A DNA stretch of 64,000 nucleotides from Betaproteobacteria bacterium Ga0077527 (GTDB lineage: Bacteria; Pseudomonadota; Gammaproteobacteria; Burkholderiales; SG8-41), in NCBI GenBank assembly GCA_001464815.1, contig LNDW01000019.1, positions 1 through 64,000 of the forward strand. The letters run 5' to 3'. The position numbers were made by a program, and so were the translations under genes. Position 1 is the stretch's first letter, and each line of letters begins with the position of its first letter. The notes below the pieces were generated by a model. The model ran no database searches and was not told where the DNA came from. It was given only the letters and a program-made list of their open reading frames with translations. This document shows, piece by piece, positions 37,126 through 44,952 of this stretch.

Positions 37126-37309
37126 AGCCACAGAGGACACAGAGGACACAGAGAACTACAAAATCAATTAACAGGATATGCAGGATGAACAGGATAAAAA
37201 CAGTGCATCACTATCCAGCGTATCAATTACCGGGCTTTATCCTGAATATCCTGTCCATCCTGTTAAATCGTTTTTGATTTTCTCTGTGTTCTCTGTGACC
37301 TCTGTGGCT
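37126..37309. repeat. Nested palindromic repeats between the hydratase subunit genes
   Basis: The outer arms AGCCACAGAGGACACAGAGG (from 37126) and CTCTGTGACCTCTGTGGCT (to 37309) belong to the CCACAGAGG family. Nested inside, 37168-37266 is a copy of the ACAGGAT/ATCCTGT family (TTAACAGGAT to ATCCTGTTAA). The 230-base gap between two subunit genes of one enzyme is wholly occupied by them. Confidence 0.85.
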
Positions 37310-37339
37310 GCTTTTGATTGCTGCTTTTGACTTTGATCT

Positions 37340-38593
37340 TTAATTCAAAAATTCCCGCGGGTCGGTAATGGTGCCGGTCAGCGCGGACGCGGCGACCGTT
37401 GCCGGCGATGCCATCCACACCTGCGAACTGGGATCCCCCATGCGGCCCTTGAAGTTGCGCGTGCTCGAGGTGATGCAGACCTCATCCGGTCCGAGCACCC
37501 CCATGTGGCCGCCACCGCAGGCGCCGCAGGTCGGCGGCGCAATCATCGCGCCGGCCTCGACCAGGGTCTGGATCGCACCGCTGGCCAGCGTGTCGCGGTA
37601 CACGATCTGCGAAGCCGGGATGACGATGAAGCGCACACCACTCGCGACACGACGGCCCTTGACCACCTTCGCCGCAAGCTCGATGTCATCCTGGGTGCCG
37701 TTGGCGCAGGAGCCGATATAGGCCTGGTCGATACGTGTGCCTTTGGCCTGCCCCACCGGCTGCGAGTTGTTGACCACGCTGTCGGGCCGTGCCACCAGCG
37801 GCGCCAGCGACGACAGGTCAACTTTGCGCACGGCGTGGTATTTGGCATCGGCATCGGGCCGCACCGGCGACCACGGCGCCGGATTACGCGCACGTATCCA
37901 TTCGGCCAGCGCGTCATCCGCCTCGAAAGTCGCAAATTCGGCGGAGAGTTCCGCTGACATCGCGGTCAGCGTCTTGCGTGCATTGATCGACAACGAGGCG
38001 ACACCGGGACCGCCGTACTCAACGTTCATCGTCGCGTGTGCACCGTGCACGCCGGCGATCTGCAGGAAGGCATCCTTGGCGGTCACTGCATTCGACAGCT
38101 TTCCTTCCAGTTCGTAGCGCACGGTCTCGCCGCAGCGGAACCAGGTCTGGCCCTTGATCGCGGCGTAGATGATGTCCGGGCCGCCGACGCCGCGCGCCAG
38201 GCAGTTGAACACACCGGCACTGCAGGTGTGTGAATCACTGCACAGCAGCACCGAACCCGGCAACGCATAGCCGTAATCCGCGACCAGCTGGTGGCTGATG
38301 CCCTGGTTGTGGCCAACATCATGAAAGCGCTTGATGCCGAACTTTTTGACGAAGGCGCGCCCGGTGACCTGCGCCGCCGCGGCCTGCTGCGTCGGCGCCG
38401 GCACGCGGTGGTCGAAGGTGACGACGATCTTTTCCGGATCGGCGATCTTCAGGATGTCACGCCAGTTGGTCGGCATGAAGTTGTTGTCGAACAGGATCAC
38501 GGTATCGACATCCACCGTGACCACGTCCCCCGGCACCACGACCTTGCGGCTGCTTTTCGCGGCGAGAATTTTTTCTGCGATGGTCATGCCCAT
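37340..38593 (-). CDS. LeuC-like large subunit of an aconitase-family hydratase
   Basis: The 417-residue protein carries the three cysteines of the aconitase-type [4Fe-4S] cluster, one in YIGSCANG and two in PTCGACGG, plus the FDHRVPAPT, HDVGHNQGISHQ and LCSDSHTCSAG blocks. The length matches the short archaeal-type/dimethylmaleate-hydratase group rather than bacterial LeuC of about 466 residues. With the 36609-37109 protein it should isomerise or hydrate a malate-type acid. The ATG at 38593 is chosen (AAAGAG upstream); the frame stays open into an interspersed repeat. It is preceded on the same strand by an ICL/PEP-mutase-type lyase and a GntR regulator. Confidence 0.87.
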   Translation of the reverse strand: MGMTIAEKILAAKSSRKVVVPGDVVTVDVDTVILFDNNFMPTNWRDILKIADPEKIVVTFDHRVPAPTQQAAAAQVTGRAFVKKFGIKRFHDVGHNQGISHQLVADYGYALPGSVLLCSDSHTCSAGVFNCLARGVGGPDIIYAAIKGQTWFRCGETVRYELEGKLSNAVTAKDAFLQIAGVHGAHATMNVEYGGPGVASLSINARKTLTAMSAELSAEFATFEADDALAEWIRARNPAPWSPVRPDADAKYHAVRKVDLSSLAPLVARPDSVVNNSQPVGQAKGTRIDQAYIGSCANGTQDDIELAAKVVKGRRVASGVRFIVIPASQIVYRDTLASGAIQTLVEAGAMIAPPTCGACGGGHMGVLGPDEVCITSSTRNFKGRMGDPSSQVWMASPATVAASALTGTITDPREFLN

Positions 38594-38617
38594 GATTGCT
38601 CTTTGCCCCCTCGCTTC

Positions 38618-38720
38618 ATTCCGGCGGAAGCCGGAATCCAGTCCGGCCCACCGGTCACACAAAATGTTTCTGGACTCCGGCTTTGCCAAAAAGGGGACTT
38701 CCTTCGGGGCGCGCCGGAGT
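38618..38720. repeat. ATTCCGGC-GGAA-GCCGGAAT interspersed repeat
   Basis: TTCCGGC (38619-38625) and GCCGGAA form a tight hairpin, followed by a CCAGTCCGG stretch that is answered by CTGGACTCCGGCTTTGCC further right. This sequence type is widespread between genes in proteobacteria. Here it separates the lyase and hydratase genes. Confidence 0.65.
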
Positions 38721-38734
38721 GACGGACCTTTATT

Positions 38735-39628
38735 TCAACCGCCCTTGTATTTCTCTTCCAGCTCATCCAGGAACTTCATGCCCATCAGGTCATTCAGCTC
38801 CTCGAAGCCGACCTGCAGGTCGGTGCGTTCGACCACCTTGTTCTGCTCGACGATTTCGCTCTTGAACACGTCCAGCGCATTCATCATGCCGCGCAGCGCG
38901 GCGGTGGTGAGCAGGCGGGGATAACTGACGCCACCGACGCCGATATCCTGCAATTGCTTCGGGCTCATCAGCGGCGTGGTCTTGCGCGGACGCATGCCGA
39001 GGCCCATGTTGACGATCAGCGGCTTCGGCACGTTCTTCGCGACCTTGGCGATGTCTTCCTTCGACAGCAGCGCGTCGGCGTACATCACGTCGGCACCGGC
39101 TTCGGCATACATGTTGAGACGGCGGATCGCCTCGTCCACGCCGTGCGGACCAGCGGCATCGGTGCGCGACACAATCACAAAATCATTGTCGCGGCGCGCA
39201 TCCACTGCGGCTTTCACCTTCTGCACCATTTCCTCGGCGGGGATGCAGGACTTGCCGGCCATGTGGCCGCAGCGCTTCGGCCAGACCTGGTCTTCGATCA
39301 TCAGCGCGGCGACGCCGGCCTTCTCGAAGGCACGCACCACAAAGTGCACGGTCATCGCGTTGCCGTAGCCGGTGTCGGCATCGGCGCGCAGCAGCAGGTC
39401 GGAACAGTCCGCGAGCCGGCGCGCGTTGTTGAGGTTTTCCTCGAAGGTCATCACGCCACGGTCGGCCCAGCCCATGCGGCTTTCCGACACGCCGGCCCCG
39501 GAGATCGACGCGGTCTTGAAGCCGGCACGCTCGACCAGGCGCACGCTGTAGCCGTCATACACGCCGGGCTGGATCAGGATTTGTTTGTCGTACATCAGCT
39601 GCTTGAACTGCTTGCCTCGGCTTTGCAT
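38735..39628 (-). CDS. Isocitrate lyase/PEP mutase superfamily lyase (2-methylisocitrate or dimethylmalate lyase-like)
   Basis: The 297-residue TIM-barrel enzyme has the superfamily features GVYDGYSVRLVERAGF, ADADTGYGNA (metal-binding Asp pair), IEDQVWPKRCGHMAGK with the catalytic KRCGH cysteine, and VIVSRTDA. It should split a substituted malate or isocitrate into pyruvate, succinate or another acid. The ATG at 39628 follows an excellent CGAGGAGG site. It lies between the GntR regulator and the LeuC/LeuD-like hydratase genes. A second lyase of the same superfamily is at 42498-43439. Confidence 0.88.
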   Translation of the reverse strand: MQSRGKQFKQLMYDKQILIQPGVYDGYSVRLVERAGFKTASISGAGVSESRMGWADRGVMTFEENLNNARRLADCSDLLLRADADTGYGNAMTVHFVVRAFEKAGVAALMIEDQVWPKRCGHMAGKSCIPAEEMVQKVKAAVDARRDNDFVIVSRTDAAGPHGVDEAIRRLNMYAEAGADVMYADALLSKEDIAKVAKNVPKPLIVNMGLGMRPRKTTPLMSPKQLQDIGVGGVSYPRLLTTAALRGMMNALDVFKSEIVEQNKVVERTDLQVGFEELNDLMGMKFLDELEEKYKGG

Positions 39629-39668
39629 ATATCCTCCTCGGAACAAAAATGAACGCTCAGCCCATGGG

Positions 39669-40430
39669 TCAGGCTTTAGGCTTTGGAACCCGCGCCCCTG
39701 CTGTTGCCGGGGGGAACGGCACATGCGGAAAATCTGAACTCGCTGAGCTTGCCCTGCGCCTGAGATGACTTTCCAGCGCGCTGCGAACATGCGCCCTGAT
39801 CACCTTGTCGGCACGCACAGCATCGCGTTTTTTCAGCGCATCCAGAATCTGCCGGTGCTCTCGCAGCAGGGTGGCCGGGCGGTCCGGCATCACGGTGGCA
39901 ACCGTCCCCACCAGAAACATGGTTTCCCGGAGTTTACGCATGGTCTTCACCAGAAACCTGTTTCTTGCCATTTGGTGAATCAGGTCATTGATTCGCCGCT
40001 GAAATTTGATCAGCACTTCGGGCTCACGATGCCTGGCGCTTTCGTTCACCAACTGTTCAAGTTGGGTGATTTCAGCCTCCTTGGCATTGCGGACCGCCAT
40101 CACCGCAGCCGCCCCCTCCAGCACTTCCCGCAGCGCATACAACTCAATGACCGCCTCGTCATCCAGGGTTGCAACCACAACCCCGCGGTTGCGCTCGTGA
40201 ATGAGAAATCCCTCGGCTTCCAGCCGCCGCATCGCATCGCGCACGGGCGTTCTGCTGATCTTGAGCCAACCGGTGACACGATGCTCCCGGATCGGTTCAC
40301 CGGGAAGAAAAAAACCGCGGCGTATCCCCTCGATCAAACCCTGGTAAGCCACCTCGGCAAGTCCCAAACCTTCACTTTTTGCCAGCCTGACGGATGCCTT
40401 TGGGATGGTTGGTCTTGGCTTTGAAGGCAT
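39669..40430 (-). CDS. GntR-family regulator, FCD subfamily
   Basis: A 253-residue repressor-type protein with an N-terminal winged helix (GLIEGIRRGFFLPGEPI to SRTPVRDAMRRLEAEGFL, about 30-80) and a C-terminal all-helical FCD ligand domain with the FQRRINDLIHQMARN and LLREHRQILDALKKRD helices, where Asp/His residues usually bind a metal and an organic acid. The start at 40430 gives a normal N-terminus. A perfect 18-bp palindrome sits 79 bases upstream between this gene and the divergent isochorismatase-like gene, so it probably controls both directions: the lyase/hydratase genes and the Bug/lyase genes. Confidence 0.9.
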   Translation of the reverse strand: MPSKPRPTIPKASVRLAKSEGLGLAEVAYQGLIEGIRRGFFLPGEPIREHRVTGWLKISRTPVRDAMRRLEAEGFLIHERNRGVVVATLDDEAVIELYALREVLEGAAAVMAVRNAKEAEITQLEQLVNESARHREPEVLIKFQRRINDLIHQMARNRFLVKTMRKLRETMFLVGTVATVMPDRPATLLREHRQILDALKKRDAVRADKVIRAHVRSALESHLRRRASSASSDFPHVPFPPATAGARVPKPKA

Positions 40431-40508
40431 GAATGAAATGATCGGATTATGGACAGGCCGGATCAGGCAACCGCTGCAGCGGCGGAACCTGGCTGGCCTG
40501 TTGATTAA

Positions 40509-40526
40509 TTTATTGTATACAATAAA
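40509..40526. promoter_or_regulatory. Perfect GntR-type operator palindrome
   Basis: TTTATTGTATACAATAAA is a perfect 18-bp palindrome in the divergent gap between the GntR regulator and the isochorismatase-like gene. Its core TTGTATACAA is a pattern commonly bound by FCD-type GntR regulators. The position suggests control of both directions. Confidence 0.75.
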
Positions 40527-40742
40527 ATACAATTCAGGAAGTCATCTGCATCCGCGCTGATTCGGCATCGAACCGCCGGCCACTGCTCGCCCGGAGAACG
40601 CCCTGCAATGGATTTCTTCGCAAATTCGGGGAACCAATGCAGCGAAACCAGCGACAAAATGCCGGGGATGCACACGCCAGCTGGATGGATTTTTTATTGC
40701 CCGACGCTTCAGTGATCAACCACAGTGCCCGAAAGGATTCCG

Positions 40743-41350
40743 ATGAACTCGTTCAACAAGACCAATACCTGCCTTGCCATCCTTGATCTCCAGAATGACA
40801 TGGTTGATCCGAAAGGTTTTTTGGCGCACTCGGCAGCGCCAAGATGGTCGAAGAAAGAAACATCCTGAAGAAGACCCGGGCCTTGGCCGATGCCAGCCGG
40901 ACCATCGGCATACCGATTCTGTACGTCCGCCTCGGTTTTCGACCGGACTACAAGGAGGCGCTGAGCCGCCACCCGCGTGTTGCCCGCTTCAAGGCGGCGA
41001 AGTCATGCATTCTGGGCACATGGGGATGCGAATGGCCGGAAATCATCGCGCCAAAGACCGACGACATGATCATTACCAAACACTCAACCAACCCGTTTTT
41101 CAATACTCCCCTGCTTCCCTGGCTTTATTCAAAGCGGATAGACAACCTGGTGCTGCTGGGAATCTCCACCAACAATGTGGTTGAAATCACCGCCCGCTGC
41201 GCCGACGATGCCGGCTTTATGGTCAGCATCGTTGAAGACTGCTGCGGCAACATGAAAATGGATCAGCACCACTGGGCGATTCAAAATACGCTGCCCAACT
41301 TCGCCAACATCATCTCCAGCGATGATTACCTGAAAGCCCTCGGCGGCTGA
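40743..41350 (+). pseudogene. Isochorismatase-like cysteine hydrolase gene with a frameshift
   Basis: From the ATG at 40743 (AAGGA upstream) the frame gives LAILDLQNDMVDPKGFLAHS with the catalytic Asp of the family. It then loses homology at about 40831 and stops near 40869. The homology resumes in another frame (GSAKMVEERNILKKTRALAD) and continues to 41350 with TKHSTNPFFNT and LLGISTNNVVEITAR, though here the usual nucleophilic Cys position reads Asn-Asn (family xxCVxxT). One missing G near 40831-40834 would restore a protein of about 202 residues. It may be a true mutation or a sequence error. It is divergent from the GntR regulator and followed by a Bug gene. Confidence 0.8.
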
Positions 41351-41428
41351 GTCATCGCCGACGAATGACCGGCAGATCCGCCCCTCCAACCTGATGATCC
41401 TGACATGTGCCAAACCCAGGACCGCCCC

Positions 41429-42394
41429 ATGAAAACCACATCCATTGCGCTGTTTCGGAATCTGACAATCATCGCGCTGTTGATCGCAGGCCCATCCGCC
41501 ACCGCAGCGTCCTATCCCAGCAAGCCGATCCGGCTGGTTGTGGGCTTCCCTGCGGGCGGAGGGCCCGATGCAACCGCCAGGGTCATAGCTCCAGCGCTAT
41601 CTGAAAAGCTGGGGCAGCAGGTGATCGTGGACAACCGGGGCGGCGCCGGTGGCGTCATCGCCACTGAACTGGTGGCACGCGCACCCAATGACGGTTACAC
41701 GATGCTGCTCACCACGCTGACCCATGTGGTCAACCCGGCCGTATACAGAAAAGTCGCCTACCACCCGATCAAGGATTTCTCGGCGGTGACCCGGCTGGTG
41801 CAGTTTCCCTTCATTCTGGTTTCGCACCCCAACTTTGCCGCCAAAACCACGGCTGATCTGATCAAGATGACCCGCACCAAGCCTTTGGTCTACGCATCGG
41901 CGGGCAACGGCACAACAAGCCATCTCTCGATGGAACTGTTCATGATGATGGCCAAAGTGGAGGCCACGCATGTTCCCTACAAGGGTGCGGCCGCCCAGTT
42001 GCTGGACATGGTTGCGGGCCGGGTGGAGTTTGGGTTCGCAAGTCCCGCTGCCGTGCCGCACTTGCGCGCCGGCAGGCTTCGTGGCATCGCCGTTACCAGC
42101 GCCAAACCTTCCGAGCTGGTTCCGGGGTTGCCGGCAGTTTCCGAAGCGGTTCCCGGCTATGAAGTCGTCAACTGGTTCGGCCTGACCATGCCCGCGGGTT
42201 CACCCCGCGAAGCAGTCCTTCGCATCAACCGCGAAGCGAATGCCATCCTGGCAAGGAAGGACATCCGCGACACCCTGATTCTCCAGGCCACCGAGCCGAA
42301 TGGCTCCACCCCGGAAGAATTTGCGAAACTGATCGAATCCGAGAACCGGAAATGGCCGGCAGTTGTCAAGGCGGCCGGCATGGAGCCCGGCTAG
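41429..42394 (+). CDS. Bug/TctC family solute-binding protein
   Basis: A 321-residue periplasmic protein with a signal peptide (about residues 1-27, ending SATAAS). Bug signatures are YPSKPIRLVVGFPAGGGPD, VIVDNRGGAGGVI, ARAPNDGYT and THVPYKGAAAQ. The ATG at 41429 has CCAGGA 8 bases before it. It follows the frameshifted isochorismatase-like gene by 78 bases and precedes a lyase gene, so it is probably under the GntR palindrome at 40509. The ligand may be the acid used by the lyases. Confidence 0.92.
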   Translation: MKTTSIALFRNLTIIALLIAGPSATAASYPSKPIRLVVGFPAGGGPDATARVIAPALSEKLGQQVIVDNRGGAGGVIATELVARAPNDGYTMLLTTLTHVVNPAVYRKVAYHPIKDFSAVTRLVQFPFILVSHPNFAAKTTADLIKMTRTKPLVYASAGNGTTSHLSMELFMMMAKVEATHVPYKGAAAQLLDMVAGRVEFGFASPAAVPHLRAGRLRGIAVTSAKPSELVPGLPAVSEAVPGYEVVNWFGLTMPAGSPREAVLRINREANAILARKDIRDTLILQATEPNGSTPEEFAKLIESENRKWPAVVKAAGMEPG

Positions 42395-42497
42395 ATCAGG
42401 CCGGCGTCGAATTTGAAATGATCGCCGTTATTTATCGGTCCGAACGCTGCAAGGGTCGCGAAGCCCTCAGTCAGTAAAGCCCGCGAGGCACACGAAC

Positions 42498-43439
42498 ATG
42501 ACCAGACGAGTTGCAGCATCCACCCATCTCCGCACGCTGCTCAAGGAGGGCAAGACCCTCGTCAAACCCGGCGCCTACAACGCGCTGTCGGCGAAGATCA
42601 TCGAGAAGGCCGGCTTCCGCTGTTGCGGCGTCACCGGTTACGGTGTTTCCGCCTCGCTGCTCGGCAAGCCCGACGTCGGCCTGATCACGCTCGACGAGAT
42701 CGTGATGGTCACCCGCTACATCGCGCGCGCGGTGAGCATCCCGGTGATTGCCGATGCCGACACCGGCTTCGGCAACGCGATCAACGTGATGCGCACCGTG
42801 GAGGATTTCATCGGCGCCGGCGCCGCCGCAATCCACATCGAGGACCAGGTCGCACCCAAACGCTGCGGCCACGTCGCCGGCAAGCAGATCGTCGCCACCG
42901 AAGAAATGGTCGGCAAGCTGCGCGCTGCCGACCATGTGCGCCGCCAGCTCGACCCCGACTTCGTGCTGATCGCACGCTGCGATGCGCGTGGCGTCGCGGG
43001 CGGCAGCGTGGACGAGCTGATCCGCCGCGCCAATGCCTACCTCGATGCCGGTGCCGACATGATCTTCCCCGAGGCGCTGACCTCGGAAGCCGAGCTCGAG
43101 CGCTGCGCCAAAGAGATCAAGGGGCCACTGCATTTCAACCGCACCGGCGTATCGCCGCGCCTGCCGGTGTCACGGCTCAACGAACTGGGCATCGCGATGG
43201 TGTCCAACGCCACTGGTTCGCTGCGTTCATCCACCGTGGCGATGGTCGACTACTTCGCCGAGTTCGCGAAGGACGACGTCGAAGCGGTGAAACGCTTCGA
43301 AGCGCGTACCAAGGACCATCCGGCGGGTAACATGCACGCCTACATCGGTTTTTCCGAAATCAAGAAGCTGGAAGAAGAGTTCCTGCCCAGCGCCGAAGTG
43401 CTGGCCAAATACGAAGGCTCGGTCGGTTTCCAGCCCTGA
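42498..43439 (+). CDS. Isocitrate lyase/PEP mutase superfamily lyase
   Basis: The 313-residue enzyme resembles that at 38735-39628: LVKPGAYNALSAKIIEKAGF, ADADTGFGNA, IEDQVAPKRCGHVAGK with the catalytic KRCGH loop, and a VLIARCDARG strand. It probably cleaves a 2-substituted malate or oxaloacetate-type acid in the cytoplasm. Unlike the first lyase it is longer at the C-terminus (IKKLEEEFLPSAEVLAKYEG). A Bug gene starts 27 bases downstream and another lies 103 bases upstream, suggesting linked uptake and cleavage. Oxaloacetate decarboxylase is an alternative within the superfamily. Confidence 0.87.
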   Translation: MTRRVAASTHLRTLLKEGKTLVKPGAYNALSAKIIEKAGFRCCGVTGYGVSASLLGKPDVGLITLDEIVMVTRYIARAVSIPVIADADTGFGNAINVMRTVEDFIGAGAAAIHIEDQVAPKRCGHVAGKQIVATEEMVGKLRAADHVRRQLDPDFVLIARCDARGVAGGSVDELIRRANAYLDAGADMIFPEALTSEAELERCAKEIKGPLHFNRTGVSPRLPVSRLNELGIAMVSNATGSLRSSTVAMVDYFAEFAKDDVEAVKRFEARTKDHPAGNMHAYIGFSEIKKLEEEFLPSAEVLAKYEGSVGFQP

Positions 43440-43466
43440 CCCTGCCACCACGAGGAGAATAATCAC

Positions 43467-44432
43467 ATGCGCATCCCCCTCAGCATCCTCGCCGCCGCAC
43501 TGGCGGCCGCCACCGGCACCGCGATGGCCCAGGCTTATCCGGCCAAGCCGATCCGCTTCATCGTGCCCTCCACACCCGGCGGCAGCGTCGACACCCTCGC
43601 CCGCACCATCGGCCCGCGGCTCGCCGACAAATGGGGTCAGCAGGTCATCGTCGACAATCGCTCCGGCGCCGGCGGCGCGATTGCAGGTGATCTGGTGGCC
43701 AAATCGCCGCCCGACGGCTACACCCTGCTGGTCGGCACCGTGGCCTCGCTCGCCACCAATGTCAGCCTGCAGAAAAAACTGCCCTACGATCCGATGAAGG
43801 ATTTTGCACCGGTGACACTGATCGCCACGCAGAACCTGATGCTGCTGGTGCACCCCTCGCTGCCGGTGAAAAGCGTGAAGGAACTCACCGCGCTGGCGAA
43901 AAAGCGGCCCGGCAGCCTGAGTTTCTCTTCCGCCGGCAACGGCACCGGCGGCCACCTCTCCGGGGAGCTCTACAAACTGCTCGCCGGCGTCGATCTGCTG
44001 CATGTGCCGTACAAGGGTGTTGCGCCGGCGATGATCGACGTGGTCAGCGGCCAGGTCACGATGACCTTCGCCAGCATCTTGAGTGGCTCCCAGCAGGTGA
44101 AGACCGGGCGGCTGCGCGCACTGGCGGTGACCGGCGGACGCCGCTCACCGGCGGTCGCTGAACTGCCGACGATGATGGAAGCCGGTGTTGCCGGCTATGA
44201 ATCCGCGACCTGGTACGGCATCGTCGCACCGGCAGGCACGCCAGCCGACATCGTCAACCGGTTGAGCAGCGAAATCGTCGCCATCCTCAAAGGCCCGGAG
44301 ATGAACGACCGCCTGTCGAAGGAGGGCGCCGACCCGGTCGGCAACACCCCGGCCGAATTCGCCCGCCACATCCAGACCGAGATCGAGAAGTGGCGGAAGG
44401 TGATCAGGGCTGCGGGAATACAGCCGAGCTGA
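43467..44432 (+). CDS. Bug/TctC family solute-binding protein
   Basis: A 321-residue exported binding protein. It has the signal peptide MRIPLSILAAALAAATGTAM followed by AQAYPAKPIRFIVPSTPGG, then VIVDNRSGAGGAI, KSPPDGYTLL, LHVPYKGVAPA and a closing KWRKVIRAAG. ACGAGGAG lies before the ATG. It is 27 bases behind the lyase gene on the same strand and is the last gene of this rightward unit. No TctAB permease follows. Confidence 0.92.
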   Translation: MRIPLSILAAALAAATGTAMAQAYPAKPIRFIVPSTPGGSVDTLARTIGPRLADKWGQQVIVDNRSGAGGAIAGDLVAKSPPDGYTLLVGTVASLATNVSLQKKLPYDPMKDFAPVTLIATQNLMLLVHPSLPVKSVKELTALAKKRPGSLSFSSAGNGTGGHLSGELYKLLAGVDLLHVPYKGVAPAMIDVVSGQVTMTFASILSGSQQVKTGRLRALAVTGGRRSPAVAELPTMMEAGVAGYESATWYGIVAPAGTPADIVNRLSSEIVAILKGPEMNDRLSKEGADPVGNTPAEFARHIQTEIEKWRKVIRAAGIQPS

Positions 44433-44460
44433 ATCGGATCAGACCGGCTTCAACCCGAAG

Positions 44461-44649
44461 TCAACGGGCACGACAGGTTGACCAACCGAACGGCAGGTAC
44501 GCCGGGCACCAACCTATCAGGCCGGTCGCCAGGGGCACCACGCCGATCCAACCCCAGGCGCTGATCATCCCGGTGGCCGCCAGCCCAATCAGCACAAGAC
44601 CTGCGCTGATGCGCAGCACTCTGTCGATTCCACCCACATTGGTTTTCAT
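44461..44649 (-). CDS. Small DUF2892 (YgaP-type) inner-membrane protein
   Basis: The 62-residue protein has two membrane segments and the family pattern NVGGIDRVLRISAGLVLIG, followed by LIGWCPAYLPFGWSTC with two cysteines. DUF2892 domains occur alone or fused to rhodanese domains and often neighbour sulfur genes, which agrees with the Crp/YeeE cluster 300 bases away. GACGGAGG precedes the ATG at 44649; a longer frame upstream is not supported. Confidence 0.85.
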   Translation of the reverse strand: MKTNVGGIDRVLRISAGLVLIGLAATGMISAWGWIGVVPLATGLIGWCPAYLPFGWSTCRAR

Positions 44650-44736
44650 ACAGCCTCCGTCGGATTGCGGTTGAGAACACAGCAACTGTAGCTGTCGCAC
44701 GTGCCGGCAGTCTGTGACTTGGGTTACACAGCACCC

Positions 44737-44944
44737 CTAGAGCCTGTTATGGACTTGCGAAAATCCTCCCTCATCCCCACCCTTCTACCGTCAAGCAGCA
44801 CCGAGGTCCCGAAGGGAGAAGGGCTTGTCATCCTTCACCCTTCGGGACCAGGGAACACTGGAAGCGGAGCAGAGGGTCCGAGGGTGAAGGTGTTTTAATT
44901 CGTTGATTTAAAATCTTATTTTTAAAGTTCATAACAAGCTCTAG
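44737..44944. mobile_element. MITE-like element with terminal inverted repeats, 208 bp
   Basis: The left end CTAGAGCCTGTTATGGACTT and the complement of the right end CTAGAGCTTGTTATGAACTT agree at 18 of 20 positions. The element has no coding capacity and contains a CCCTCATCCCCACCC-type segment. The outer CTAG could be part of the ends or a TA/CTAG target duplication, as made by IS5-type transposases; that assignment is inference. It lies between the DUF2892 and Crp/Fnr genes. Confidence 0.65.
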
Positions 44945-44952
44945 GCAGGGCA

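Noticed and set aside
36609..38593. Hydratase subunits as the housekeeping leucine biosynthesis LeuCD
   Set aside because: Both are the short archaeal-type form, the gene order is split by repeats, leuA/leuB are absent and the neighbours are catabolic lyases.
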